Assembly: GCA_903866395.1 (NCBI GenBank)
Contig: CAIPNM010000032.1
Location: 1-55,125, forward strand
Source: an uncultured bacterium
Lineage (GTDB): Bacteria > Pseudomonadota > Gammaproteobacteria > Burkholderiales > Burkholderiaceae_E
DNA: 55,125 nucleotides
Direction: 5' to 3'
The notes under the pieces were generated by a model. It saw only the letters and a list, made by a program, of their open reading frames with translations. It was not told where the DNA came from and ran no database searches. The position numbers were made by a program, and so were the translations under genes. The first letter of the stretch is position 1; the number at the start of each line of letters is the position of its first letter. Shown piece by piece: positions 18,230 to 27,282 of this stretch.

Positions 18230-19222
18230 ATGAGCACGGTTTCACGCCGTCACCTGATGATCGCAGCGGCCGCCGCCACCGTTGTACCCCCCTCCACGGC
18301 GCAAGCCTTCCCCGCGCGCCCCATTCGCCTGGTGGTTCCCTATCCTCCCGGTGGTCCGCTGGATCTGGCTGCACGCGCGCTTGCCGAGGCCATGCGCGAA
18401 CCACTGGGCACGGTCGTTGTCGAGAATCGAAGCGGCGCAGGCGGCAACGTCGGAGCCGACCATGTTGCGAAATCACCGGCCGATGGCCACGCGCTCCTGA
18501 TTGGCGCGGTTGCCACGCATGCCATCAACCCGTCGCTTTACCCCCGCATGCCCTATGACGCCGAGCGTGACTTTGCGCCTATTTCTCTGATCGCGGTCGT
18601 CCCCAATGTGCTGGTGCTGAACGAAGCCTTCGCCCAGCGTGAATCGATTCGAGGTGTCGATGATTTCGTCGCAGTTCTCAGGCGCCGTCCCGGGGCGTTT
18701 CAGTTCGCATCGGGGGGCAACGGTAGTGCGGGACACCTTGCGGGCGAACTCTTCAAACAGCAGACACAAACCTTTGCCGTGCATATCCCCTATCGGGGCG
18801 CGGGACCCGCGCAGCTCGCGCTGATGTCGGGCGAGGTGCAGTTCATGTTCGACAACCTGGCCTCGGCCGCTCCCCGAATCCGCGAGGGTCGGATTCTGCC
18901 GCTTGGGCTCACCACGCTCTCGCGTGCCCCCGCCATGCCCGAACTGGCGCCACTTTCCGAGTTATCACCGCGCGAACTCAAAGGGTTCGATATCAGCACC
19001 TGGTATGGTCTTTTCGCACCCGCCGGTACCCCGCGTCCCATCATCGACCGTCTTCACGGGGCGCTGCTCGAAGCCATGAAGAGCGAGCGGTTTGTGCAGA
19101 CCATGCGCACGCAAGCCGCCGCCGCCTCCCCCACCACGCCCGAAGCCTTTGCCCAGCTGATTCGAGCCGAGGCGGCCAAATACAAAGAACTGGTGGCGCG
19201 ATCGGGCGCTACAATCGACTGA
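18230..19222 (+). CDS. Bug-family receptor with twin-Arg-like leader
   Basis: 330-residue periplasmic binding protein; GGGAGG precedes the ATG. The leader VSRRHLMIAAAAATVV carries a twin arginine, so Tat export is possible. Mature blocks: FPARPIRLVVPYPPGGPLD, VVVENRSGAGG and PADGHALLI. It is followed by a small ABM-domain gene and preceded by a GST gene. Ligand unknown. Confidence 0.92.
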   Translation: MSTVSRRHLMIAAAAATVVPPSTAQAFPARPIRLVVPYPPGGPLDLAARALAEAMREPLGTVVVENRSGAGGNVGADHVAKSPADGHALLIGAVATHAINPSLYPRMPYDAERDFAPISLIAVVPNVLVLNEAFAQRESIRGVDDFVAVLRRRPGAFQFASGGNGSAGHLAGELFKQQTQTFAVHIPYRGAGPAQLALMSGEVQFMFDNLASAAPRIREGRILPLGLTTLSRAPAMPELAPLSELSPRELKGFDISTWYGLFAPAGTPRPIIDRLHGALLEAMKSERFVQTMRTQAAAASPTTPEAFAQLIRAEAAKYKELVARSGATID

Positions 19223-19259
19223 ACCGGCCAGCGTCCGGGTGCGTTTTGAGGAGAACTTC

Positions 19260-19568
19260 GTGATTCACGTCGTCGCGGTCATCACCACCAAACCGGGCCT
19301 GCGCGATACCGTGCTACAGGCCTTTCGCGCCAACGTGCCTGCGGTGCTCGCCGAAGATGGCTGCATTGAATACGGCGCAGTGATCGACCCAGCGGAGGCC
19401 CCTGCGTTCCACACCCCGATCGGCCCCGACACGTTTATGGTGATTGAAAAATGGGCTTCACGCGAAGCGCTGGAAGCCCATGCCCGAAGTGCGCACATGG
19501 CGGCCTACGCCGCCCGCACGCGCGAGCACATCGCCCAACGTCTGGTCCACGTGCTAAGCGGAATCTGA
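19260..19568 (+). CDS. Antibiotic biosynthesis monooxygenase (ABM/YgiN-like) protein
   Basis: 102 residues of a ferredoxin-like dimeric alpha-beta barrel. GTG 19260 is chosen as start because GAGGAG lies 6 nt upstream; an in-frame GTG at 19239 would swallow that site. Family features: VVAVITTKPGLRD, EDGCIEYGAV, FMVIEKWASREALEAHARS. Cofactor-free quinol oxidation is typical of the family, but many members are uncharacterised. The stop lies 15 nt from the converging DUF1445 gene. Confidence 0.83.
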   Translation: MIHVVAVITTKPGLRDTVLQAFRANVPAVLAEDGCIEYGAVIDPAEAPAFHTPIGPDTFMVIEKWASREALEAHARSAHMAAYAARTREHIAQRLVHVLSGI

Positions 19569-19583
19569 CCGCCGAGCTCCGCG

Positions 19584-20396
19584 CTAGAAAATAGCGAGGG
19601 AGCTGTTCTTCAGGTCGGTGACAAGCATATAGCCGGGCGCGTGGGTAATACAGTATTCGGGCCGGGCAGCGGCAATGACGGCCTGGGGCGTCACGCCACA
19701 CGCCCAGAACACCGGAAGTTCATCCTCGCGAACTTCGATGGGGTCGCCGTAGTCAGGTTGGGCGATATCGTTGATGCCGATCAACCCGGGCAGGCCCAGA
19801 TGCACAGGCGCACCGTGAACCGACGGAAAGCGCGAGGTGATCTGAACCGCGCGAATCGCATCCGCCGGACGGAGCGGGCGCATGGACACCACCATCGGAC
19901 CATGAAAAACGCCTGCCGGCCGAGTCGCGATCGAAGTGCGATACATCGGCACGTTTGAACCGCAGTCGATATGCCGCATGGGCAGCCCCGCTTCAACGAG
20001 CGCTTCCTCAAACGAAAAGGAGCAGCCGAGCACGAAGCTCACCAGATCATCGCGCCAGAACTCGCGAACATCGGCAACCTCGGCCACCAACTCACCGTGC
20101 CGCCAGACCCGGTATCGCGGCAGATCGGTTCGAATATCCAGGTCATCACCCAGCGCAGGTAGCCTGGGATCACCTGGCGCTGAGGTGGCGAGCACCGGGC
20201 AGGGCCGCGGATTTTGCTGGCAGAAGCGCAGAAAATCATGGGCCAGTGCCGCCGGAAGGATTGCAAGGTTGCCCTGCACGTAACCGGGCGCTATGCCTGC
20301 GGTGGGTCGCCTGCACTCACCACGGCGAACCGCGAGCCGGGCCTCGCGTCCGGAGGCAAACACCTGAAACGAAGCGATCCCTGATTCGGCATTCAT
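19584..20396 (-). CDS. D-glutamate cyclase / putative hydro-lyase (DUF1445 family)
   Basis: 270 residues with blocks characteristic of DUF1445: [17 protein letters not shown] near the N-terminus, [20 protein letters not shown] in the middle, and the C-terminal [14 protein letters not shown] with [12 protein letters not shown]. The mitochondrial relative converts D-glutamate to 5-oxoproline; bacterial members are called putative hydro-lyases. With two racemase-fold proteins elsewhere in the window, a D-amino-acid or hydroxy-acid connection is possible but unproven. Confidence 0.83.
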   Translation of the reverse strand: MNAESGIASFQVFASGREARLAVRRGECRRPTAGIAPGYVQGNLAILPAALAHDFLRFCQQNPRPCPVLATSAPGDPRLPALGDDLDIRTDLPRYRVWRHGELVAEVADVREFWRDDLVSFVLGCSFSFEEALVEAGLPMRHIDCGSNVPMYRTSIATRPAGVFHGPMVVSMRPLRPADAIRAVQITSRFPSVHGAPVHLGLPGLIGINDIAQPDYGDPIEVREDELPVFWACGVTPQAVIAAARPEYCITHAPGYMLVTDLKNSSLAIF

Positions 20397-20550
20397 CGTG
20401 AACTCTCCAGCGGGAAGGTCGGCGCAGGCCGTTAAGTCGGACTGCGATGGTACTTCATGGACCGTTCCGACCGCCGTATCCGTGCCCCAGGCTGTCCCGG
20501 CGAATTCTGTAAAGTGCTGGCCATCCTGCTACCCACCGGAAGCCAAAACA

Positions 20551-21717
20551 ATGAGTATTCGAGGCAAGGCCCACATCATCGGTGCGTATGAGCACCCCAC
20601 CCGGCTCGCACCCGACAAGAGCGTGGCTCAACTCCACATGGAATGCGCGCTCGGCGCGGTCCGCGACGCCGGGCTCACACTGGGGGATGTAGATGGCTAC
20701 TTCTGCGCGGGCGACGCTCCGGGTCTTGGCGCCCTCAGCATGATTGAGTACATGGGCATTCGTCCGCGCCACATTGACAGCACGGATACCGGCGGCTCGT
20801 CCTACCTGATTCACGTCTCGCACGCGGCACAAGCTATCGCTGCGGGACATTGCAATATCGCCCTCATCACGCTCGCCGGACGTCCACGCTCGGAAGCGTC
20901 CAGCGGCCTTCAACCCCGAAATTTTGGCGCGAACATTCCCGACCAGCCTTTTGAAGCGCCTTTTGGCCCGCTCACCATCAACAGCTACGCTCTGGTGGCC
21001 GCTCGCCACATGCACGAGTTCGGCACAACCGCCGAGCAACTCGCCTGGATCAAGGTAGCGGCATCGCATCATGCGCAGCACAACCCGCACGCCATGCTGC
21101 GTCAGGTGCTCACCGTCGATGAGGTGCTCGCCTCACCTATGGTGTCTGATCCGATTCGCCGCATGGATTGCTGTGTGGTGTCTGACGGCGGTGGTGCCCT
21201 GATCGTCGCCCGGCCTGAGATCGCGCGTACGCTCAAGCGTCCGTTGGTGCAGATTCGAGGCGCTGGCGAATTCGTGAAGGGCCTGAACGGCGGTCGCGTC
21301 GACCTGAGCTATTCGGGGGCGCGACACTCGGGCGCCGCAGCTTTCGCCGAGGCCGGCCTCACACCCGCCGACATTCAATATGTCTCTATCTACGATAGCT
21401 TCACCATCACCGTGCTCATGCAGCTTGAGGATCTGGGGTTCTGCGAGAAGGGCCAAGGCGGCCGGTTTGTCGCTGACGGCAACCTGATCGCAGGCAGCGG
21501 ACGCCTGCCGTTCAATACCGACGGCGGTGGCCTCTGCAGCAACCATCCCGCAAACCGCGGCGGCATCACCAAGGTGATTGAAGCGGTACGCCAGCTGCGG
21601 GGCGAAGCGCAACCCGCGGTTCAAGTGCCAGGGTGCGCGCTTGCGCTCGCCCAGGGCACCGGCGGCCAGCTCGGTTCCCGCCACGGTAGCTCAACACTGA
21701 TTCTCGAGAGGGTTTGA
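20551..21717 (+). CDS. Thiolase-like protein lacking nucleophilic Cys (SCP-x/Ltp2 aldolase type)
   Basis: 388 residues of thiolase fold in the SCP-x/lipid-transfer branch. The N-terminal nucleophile region reads STDTGGSSYLIHV, with Gly where thiolases have Cys. The C-terminal region keeps the His (GLCSNHPANRGG), but the second Cys motif reads ALAQGTGGQLG. A YDSFT segment resembles the Tyr motif of Ltp2-type retro-aldolases. Such proteins act with a DUF35 partner, and a DUF35 gene follows by 2 nt. The ATG at 20551 is chosen over an upstream extension with no family similarity. Confidence 0.85.
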   Translation: MSIRGKAHIIGAYEHPTRLAPDKSVAQLHMECALGAVRDAGLTLGDVDGYFCAGDAPGLGALSMIEYMGIRPRHIDSTDTGGSSYLIHVSHAAQAIAAGHCNIALITLAGRPRSEASSGLQPRNFGANIPDQPFEAPFGPLTINSYALVAARHMHEFGTTAEQLAWIKVAASHHAQHNPHAMLRQVLTVDEVLASPMVSDPIRRMDCCVVSDGGGALIVARPEIARTLKRPLVQIRGAGEFVKGLNGGRVDLSYSGARHSGAAAFAEAGLTPADIQYVSIYDSFTITVLMQLEDLGFCEKGQGGRFVADGNLIAGSGRLPFNTDGGGLCSNHPANRGGITKVIEAVRQLRGEAQPAVQVPGCALALAQGTGGQLGSRHGSSTLILERV

Positions 21718-21719
21718 AC

Positions 21720-22121
21720 ATGGCCACGCCATACCAGGATCGCAAGCTGCCCGCCCCGGTCATCTACCCTGAGAACCAGCCTTTCTGGGACGCCGCAGGA
21801 CGCGGCGAGCTACTGATTCCGCACTGTGCGGCTTGTGGTCCCTACTGGTATCCGCGGCCTTACTGCCCGCATTGCGGCAGCGACCAGACCGAGCTGAAAC
21901 GCTCGGCCGGGCGCGGAGTCGTTTATTCGCTCAGCATCACGCGGCGCGCGGGCCCCATTGCCTACGCCATCGCCTACGTCACCCTCGACGAGGGAGTCAC
22001 CGTCATGACCAACCTTGCCGACTGCGACCTGGACTCGGTTCGAATCGGTGATCGGGTTGAAGTGGTGTTCAAGCCCACCGACGGCGGGCCGCCGGTGCCG
22101 ATGTTCCGGCCGGTCAGCTAA
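21720..22121 (+). CDS. Zn-ribbon/OB-fold (DUF35) acyl-CoA-associated protein
   Basis: 133 residues: a rubredoxin-like Zn ribbon with HCAACGPYWYPRPYCPHCG (two Cys pairs) followed by an OB fold beginning SAGRGVVYSLSITRRAG. These proteins bind acyl-CoA and complete the active complex of Ltp2/SCP-x-like partners. Coupled to the preceding thiolase-like gene. The first Cys pair is CAAC rather than CxxCG with a basic residue, still compatible with metal binding. Confidence 0.88.
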   Translation: MATPYQDRKLPAPVIYPENQPFWDAAGRGELLIPHCAACGPYWYPRPYCPHCGSDQTELKRSAGRGVVYSLSITRRAGPIAYAIAYVTLDEGVTVMTNLADCDLDSVRIGDRVEVVFKPTDGGPPVPMFRPVS

Positions 22122-22163
22122 ACAGTCAGCATCTGCGGGCGGCGCCTCACCAGCCCTTGCCCG

Positions 22164-23420
22164 CTAGCTCCGGCTGCACTGAACCGACTGCACCTTCATG
22201 GGTAGTGGGCCGCGTATCGCCTGAACCGCCACCCGCACCTTGGTACCTGGCGGATCGTTCGCCAGCTGCGTGCATGACGAGGGCAGTGCTGTCCGCGCAA
22301 GCAACGTACCCCGGAGGCTCCAGTTCCCGGACGCAATCTGCGCCAGCCGCGCCACGGGGATGTCCTCGCTGATCTGCACCTCGGCCCGCTCGACGTTGCC
22401 CGTCAGCTTGGGCGGTGACTTCATCTGCCAGCCCGACGCGCTCTTTTCGAGCTCGACCCGCGCGAATTGCTGCGTGGATATCGCACCCCGGAACTCAACA
22501 GGAACGGTGATGCGATTGCCCTGAATTTCAATCTCGGCACCATCGGCGCTCACCCGCGACACCTCGCCGCCCAACACCGTGCTCGCGACATTTGCAGTAG
22601 GTGCGAGCTTGGTAGAGATCGAACGATCGGCCTGAATCACTGCGGCCGGCTGCCCGCTAGGCGGTGGGGCCCACACCCGCACAACCTGATTCAACGATTG
22701 TTCAGCGAGCCCTGCAGCGCCTCCGAGGTCAACCTCGCGACCGGTTGCGGCATTCAAGCGCACCACGCTGCCATCGAGCTTACTCACCACACCGCTGACC
22801 AGGACCTTCGCCTGCGGATTGATCACTTCCACCCTTGAGGCGAGCAGGGTGTACGTGTTGGAGGCCACATCAAGCACCCAGGTGCCATGCGCCTGAATCC
22901 ACTGATTGGCTGCAAACGCGCATCCTGGCGCGCAAGGCAGATCGCCAAAGTCGGTCCAGGTGGCCGCGGCGCCATTGGCACTCGCCTCGAGCTGCACGCG
23001 GACCTGCTGCCCCAACACGGTGAGGCGCTGCGCCTGCGCGCCATCGGCAACGATCTGGTCAATCGGGCCGACCAGCTCGGTGATCACTTCGATGGATTCA
23101 GCGACGTTATTCGCACTGCTGCTGATGCGCACCCGCTGGCCGATCTTGAGGGCAGCCTCCCGCACCCCGGTGGGCCCTTCCTCGGTGACTTTCGCCTGAC
23201 TGTCATCGAAGCGTACGCCGTCGACGATGACGCTCCCGAAACCGGTGACCGTGCCCTCCGCAAGGCCGCTGCCACCGCTTCCCACCCCACCGGCGAGATC
23301 AGCGATACCGCCGCCGCCGCACGAGGCAAGAAGCGTAAACCCTGCAACGAGCAGAAGGCGTCGAAGACCGGCGCCAATCGTGCCAAACAGGCGAACCAGA
23401 CAGCGCGCTGAAGGTTTCAT
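22164..23420 (-). CDS. DUF5666-domain lipoprotein
   Basis: 418 residues. The leader ends in a lipobox (LLASC) followed by GGGG, so the protein is likely a lipoprotein. The mature part consists of repeated OB-like beta segments of the DUF5666 type, starting EGTVTGFGSVIVDGVRFDD and recurring as VLGGEVSRVSADGAEIEIQG near the C-terminus. No catalytic motif is visible; function unknown. Its start overlaps the stop of the DUF6502 gene by 4 nt. Confidence 0.82.
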   Translation of the reverse strand: MKPSARCLVRLFGTIGAGLRRLLLVAGFTLLASCGGGGIADLAGGVGSGGSGLAEGTVTGFGSVIVDGVRFDDSQAKVTEEGPTGVREAALKIGQRVRISSSANNVAESIEVITELVGPIDQIVADGAQAQRLTVLGQQVRVQLEASANGAAATWTDFGDLPCAPGCAFAANQWIQAHGTWVLDVASNTYTLLASRVEVINPQAKVLVSGVVSKLDGSVVRLNAATGREVDLGGAAGLAEQSLNQVVRVWAPPPSGQPAAVIQADRSISTKLAPTANVASTVLGGEVSRVSADGAEIEIQGNRITVPVEFRGAISTQQFARVELEKSASGWQMKSPPKLTGNVERAEVQISEDIPVARLAQIASGNWSLRGTLLARTALPSSCTQLANDPPGTKVRVAVQAIRGPLPMKVQSVQCSRS

Positions 23421-24289
23421 GATGACGACTGATCCCCCGGCGCCTCAGGCGCGCTGAAACTGAAAACGCCGAGCCGGAAACGTTGCGGATTCGCAGTGCC
23501 TTCGTCCTGCTCGCAAAGAGGTACCGCCTGATCAACCACACGCTGGAGCGCGTCGGCCCAGATCTGGTTCGCAACCTGGTGCAGCGCGCGAACTGATTCC
23601 TCGCTCAGGCCGTCGGCAAACACGCTTTGCTCGAGAAATCGATGTCCAGGCACCCCACTGAGGTTGTGCACCCCGGCTGCGAGGTGATCAACCGCAGACC
23701 CGGCAAACAGCTGACGCGCTTCGGCAAAGCCTGGCTGTGGAATGAAAGCGTCACGGATCAGCCGCACGGTCGCGCCCTCTTCGCGTACTACCCCGAGACG
23801 AACCAGGTCATCGAGCACCGCACGGTGATGGAAGTCTCGCGATACACGGCGAGCGAGCGCCTCGAAAGATGGCTCGGGGCCTGTAAACGGAATCAGGTCG
23901 GGCCAATCAAGACTCAGCCAGCGCGTGGCAACCTGATTCGCTGCACTAGGCTTACCCCAACGCGCCCCCTGCGCCGCATTGTCAGCGGTGACCTGCTCGG
24001 CGGGCTCACCCAGCGCGCGGACATCCTTTCGATGGAGACCCGACAACAGACTGAGCGCAGAATCGGTGCGTTTTCTCCCCAGCCGGACAAGCTCCTGTTC
24101 GGCCTGCGCAAGAAACACCGGCTTGAGCGCGGCTGCAAAACCTGCGTACCCCACGCCTGAGCGAACCAGCCAGGTCACCAGTGGCTCGAGAATGGCGAGC
24201 ACCTCGGCCAGCACCGCCTCCTGGGTATCGGAGGGATTTGCCGGACCAGAGGCATTGAGGGGGGAGTCAGGACGATCGACAGACATCAT
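23417..24289 (-). CDS. DUF6502-family protein
   Basis: 290-residue, mostly helical soluble protein. An N-terminal helix pair with ILEPLVTWLVRSGVGYAGF is followed by a region reading TDSALSLLSGLHRKDVRAL that looks like a winged-helix/helix-turn-helix recognition segment. A DNA-binding or regulatory role is therefore conceivable but not established. First gene of a two-gene operon with a DUF5666 lipoprotein, a pairing I associate with DUF6502. Two Met codons (24289, 24286) open the gene. Confidence 0.7.
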   Translation of the reverse strand: MMSVDRPDSPLNASGPANPSDTQEAVLAEVLAILEPLVTWLVRSGVGYAGFAAALKPVFLAQAEQELVRLGRKRTDSALSLLSGLHRKDVRALGEPAEQVTADNAAQGARWGKPSAANQVATRWLSLDWPDLIPFTGPEPSFEALARRVSRDFHHRAVLDDLVRLGVVREEGATVRLIRDAFIPQPGFAEARQLFAGSAVDHLAAGVHNLSGVPGHRFLEQSVFADGLSEESVRALHQVANQIWADALQRVVDQAVPLCEQDEGTANPQRFRLGVFSFSAPEAPGDQSSS

Positions 24290-24292
24290 CTA

Positions 24293-24316
24293 ATTATATC
24301 TGGGAAACTTTCCCAG
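24293..24316 (-). promoter_or_regulatory. Promoter with 17-bp palindromic operator before DUF6502 gene
   Basis: On the minus strand a perfect -10 (TATAAT, 24298-24293) lies only 3-6 nt from the start codons. Directly upstream, 24300-24316 is a perfect inverted repeat CTGGGAAA-C-TTTCCCAG placed between the -10 and the -35 region. The arrangement predicts a leaderless or nearly leaderless transcript controlled by a dimeric repressor. Confidence 0.5.
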
Positions 24317-24382
24317 CCGCTAGGGTGCATGGGATGTGGCCTGAATCCGGCGCACCCGTCGGGGCAGCACCGACCCGAGCGC

Positions 24383-25186
24383 TCAACCGAGCAGCTGTTG
24401 AACCACCTCGACCACCTTCTCCGGATACTCAAACGCGAGCCAGTGGGCGGCAGGCTCAACAAGGTGAACCCGATCCGCCCCCACCAGCGCACGGTACTGT
24501 GGAACGCGCTCGGCCAGCGCGGAACGTTGATGGGGATCCTGGCCGCCCAGCAACAGATGCACCGGGCAGCTAAGCGCTCGCATCTGCTCACGAATATCGA
24601 TGGTTCGAGACAGCGGACGCGACTTGAAGCGCGAACGGCGCACCTGCTCGGCTGCGTCAGCGATCAGTTCGTCGGTCACCCGCGCGGGATCCGCGATCAT
24701 GATCCGGCGTTGCGTCACCGCCACCCCAGCCTCCAAACCGCCCCGCCGGGTCTCGCGCACGCCCTCCTCGAGAATTTCCAAAACCTCCCGGGTGACATCG
24801 GGCCCCAGGGGCGGGTTGATCAGCACGACACCTCGGAAATGCGGGTTCGTTCGCCACTGACGACCCAACTCGGTGGCAACCAGGGTGCCAAATGAGAACC
24901 CGACCACCGCAGCAACCGGTGGCAGCGATTGCAGCGCCGTATCAATCAGCCCCGCATAACCGGCGAGCGAGATCTCTGCAGGCGGGGAATCGGACTCACC
25001 GTAGCCAGGCAGATCGATCGCAATAGGATCGGCGATTGCACCCAGCGACGCGATGTTGGCTCGCCAGTGGCGCCAGCTTCCGTGCCCGCCATGGAGCAGC
25101 AGCAGCACCGGTCGCGATCCGTCTGGATGACGGGCAGCCACCGCGTGCAGCGAACCACCCGGAAACGAGAGCGATAAATTGACCAT
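24383..25186 (-). CDS. Alpha/beta-fold hydrolase
   Basis: 267 residues. The oxyanion region is LLLLHGGHGSWRHW, the nucleophile elbow GFSFGT, and the catalytic Asp and His lie in LLGGQDPHQRSAL and EPAAHWLAFEYPE, so the triad is complete. Cytoplasmic. Substrate unknown; similar to esterase or C-C-hydrolase branches. Single gene on the minus strand, divergent from the universal stress gene. Confidence 0.87.
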   Translation of the reverse strand: MVNLSLSFPGGSLHAVAARHPDGSRPVLLLLHGGHGSWRHWRANIASLGAIADPIAIDLPGYGESDSPPAEISLAGYAGLIDTALQSLPPVAAVVGFSFGTLVATELGRQWRTNPHFRGVVLINPPLGPDVTREVLEILEEGVRETRRGGLEAGVAVTQRRIMIADPARVTDELIADAAEQVRRSRFKSRPLSRTIDIREQMRALSCPVHLLLGGQDPHQRSALAERVPQYRALVGADRVHLVEPAAHWLAFEYPEKVVEVVQQLLG

Positions 25187-25421
25187 GATGTGAGGTTGGC
25201 GTCATGAAGCCGTCAAGCGATCGCGGCAATCTGTGCCGTGATCGACCGGCGAGGCTGAAGCATACCTTTGACGATCGGTGTTTACCCTTGAGGCCAGCCA
25301 GATCCCACCGAATCGAAGCTGAATCAGGCTAGCATTCGCGCGGCCGATTCGTGCAATGCTCAAACAGCAAGCCGTCCTCTCAGTAGAACGACCACGAAGC
25401 GCCATCAGATCCGGAGGCATC

Positions 25422-25865
25422 ATGTACAAGAAAATTCTGCTCGCGTATGACGGTTCGCAGAGCGGTCGCACCGCGCTATTCGAATGCTCCTACCTCGCCA
25501 ACAGCGGCGAGGCCGACATCCATCTGATCGCGGTGGTGCAACCGGTTCCGGCGGCGGTTCTGTACGAGGTCGTCATCTCCGAGGTGCCCGACGCCACCGA
25601 CGAAACCGAGCACCACCGCAAGGTTCTCGAAGAAGGCGTTCAGATGCTGCGTGAGCGCGGATTTGCCGCACAGGGACACCTCGCGCGCGGCGAGCCGGTC
25701 GAGCAAATCTGCGAACACGCCAGGCGTCTGAAGGCCGATCTCCTTATCGTCGGACACCGCCGCCCGAAAGGCTGGGCCGAGCGCTGGTGGCGGGGTTCGA
25801 TCGGCGCCACGCTGATGGATAACGCCCCCTGCAGCGTGCTGATCGCCATGACCGGCGGGCGCTGA
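25422..25865 (+). CDS. Universal stress protein UspA family
   Basis: 147 residues starting at ATG 25422 after GGAGG. It begins KKILLAYDGSQSGRTAL and ends with DLLIVGHRRPKGWAERWWRGSIGATLMDNAPCSVLIA; the G-x-x-G-x(9)-G(S/T) ATP loop is altered (GHRRPKGWAERWWRGSIGAT). It lies 175 nt upstream of a TRAP transporter operon; in other bacteria a small Usp (TeaD) regulates a TRAP system, so a link is plausible but not shown. Confidence 0.88.
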   Translation: MYKKILLAYDGSQSGRTALFECSYLANSGEADIHLIAVVQPVPAAVLYEVVISEVPDATDETEHHRKVLEEGVQMLRERGFAAQGHLARGEPVEQICEHARRLKADLLIVGHRRPKGWAERWWRGSIGATLMDNAPCSVLIAMTGGR

Positions 25866-26040
25866 GGCAGCGGGTAGCGTTTTGAGTGACCCCGGTCGCG
25901 GCCGGGCATCCGCTCACCCTTCGCGAGTTCTCGGATAAGTTTTGCATCCGGCGAGCATTCCGCTAATGTTCCGCGGTTCGTCAGGACGTACTGGCCGCTT
26001 TGCAACAGTCCGGCCACCCATAACCCTCCAGGAGACCCTC

Positions 26041-27156
26041 ATGTCACAAAAATCGAAGACCCCGCTGCGTCGTCGCTTTCTCAAGTCGGCCGCAGGCGGC
26101 GCCGTAGCCACCGGCGCGCTGGCCGCGCCGATGGTATCAACCGCGCAAACCATCAATCTGCGTTTCCAGAGCACCTGGCCCGCCAAAGACATCTTTCATG
26201 AGTACGCGCTTGACTTCGCCAAGAAGGTGAACGACATGGCCGGCTCCCGCGTGAAGATGGAAGTGCTGCCCGCCGGTGCCGTGGTGGGTGCGTTCCAGCT
26301 CCTCGAAGGCGTGGCCAAGGGCACGCTGGATGGCGGGCACGGCGTCGTGGCCTACCACTACGGCAAGAACTCCGCCCTCGCGCTCTGGGGTTCGGGTCCC
26401 GGCTTCGGCATGGATCCCAACATGCTTCTCTCCTGGCACTACTACGGCGGCGGTAAGGAACTGCTCGACGAGATCTACAAAGCGATCAACATCGACGTGG
26501 TGTCCTACCTGTACGGCCCGATGCCCACTCAGCCCTTCGGCTGGTTCAAGAAGCCCATCGCGCGTGCCGAAGACATTAAAGGCACCAAGTTCCGTACCGT
26601 GGGTCTGGCGGTCGACATGTACACCGACATGGGCGCGGCCGTGAACCCCCTTCCGGGAGGCGAAATTGTGCCGGCGCTTGATCGCGGCCTGATCGATGGC
26701 GCCGAGTTCAATAACGCCACCTCCGACCGCATACTGGGCTTCCCCGATGTGGTGAAGAACTGCATGCTGCAGAGCTTCCACCAGAGCACCGAGCAGTTCG
26801 AGATCCTGTTCAATCGCGCGAAGTTCAATTCGCTGCCCGCCGAGGTCAAGGCCATCATCGACTACGCAGTGCAGGCAGCCAGCGCTGACATGAGCTGGAA
26901 GGCGGTAGACCGTAACTCCAAGGACTACATCGAGCTCAAGAAGGCGGGCGTCAACTTCTACAAGACCCCTGACGCCATCCTGCGCGCGCAACTCACGTCC
27001 TGGGACAAGATCATGGACAAGAAGTCGTCCGAGAACGCAATGTTCAAGAAGGTTCTCGACAGCCAGAAGGCGTTTGCACAACGCGCCGGCAGCTGGCAGA
27101 ACGATTACACCGTCGACTTCAAGATGGCCTACAACCACTACTTCGGTCGCCGCTAA
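26041..27156 (+). CDS. TRAP transporter solute-binding protein (DctP)
   Basis: 371 residues, exported through a Tat-like leader (RRRFLKSAAGGAVATGAL) with cleavage near VSTAQ. AGGAG precedes the ATG. The mature protein is DctP/TakP-like: NLRFQSTWPAKDIFHEYA, IKGTKFRTVGLAVDMYTDMG with the ligand Arg, and NPLPGGEIVPALDRGLIDGAEFNNATSD. The branch binds 2-oxoacids, lactate or aromatic/mannitol-type acids; the exact ligand is unknown. It is separated from the membrane subunits by a hairpin at 27195-27221. Confidence 0.92.
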   Translation: MSQKSKTPLRRRFLKSAAGGAVATGALAAPMVSTAQTINLRFQSTWPAKDIFHEYALDFAKKVNDMAGSRVKMEVLPAGAVVGAFQLLEGVAKGTLDGGHGVVAYHYGKNSALALWGSGPGFGMDPNMLLSWHYYGGGKELLDEIYKAINIDVVSYLYGPMPTQPFGWFKKPIARAEDIKGTKFRTVGLAVDMYTDMGAAVNPLPGGEIVPALDRGLIDGAEFNNATSDRILGFPDVVKNCMLQSFHQSTEQFEILFNRAKFNSLPAEVKAIIDYAVQAASADMSWKAVDRNSKDYIELKKAGVNFYKTPDAILRAQLTSWDKIMDKKSSENAMFKKVLDSQKAFAQRAGSWQNDYTVDFKMAYNHYFGRR

Positions 27157-27194
27157 GCCACCTGCCTGATCCGCGCAAGCGGGTGAGTGCCGGT

Positions 27195-27221
27195 TGCGGC
27201 CGCCCTCTCCGGGCGGCTGCA
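27195..27221 (+). other. Hairpin between dctP and dctQ genes
   Basis: An 11-bp stem with one G-T wobble and a TCTCC loop, in the 126-nt gap after the binding-protein gene. No T-run follows. It may protect the upstream mRNA or reduce read-through so that binding protein exceeds membrane subunits. Confidence 0.5.
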
Positions 27222-27282
27222 CCGGCGGACCGGTGAGCCATACCGCAGGGCGTCACACGCCCTCTTCCCTTGCGGGTCTCCC

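Noticed and set aside
24329-24895. 188-codon plus-strand frame over the alpha/beta hydrolase
   Set aside because: Antisense shadow of a gene with a full catalytic triad; no recognisable protein features.
26137-27222. 361-codon open frame on the minus strand opposite the TRAP binding protein
   Set aside because: It is a mirror of a well-conserved DctP gene in high-GC DNA and shows no domain of its own.
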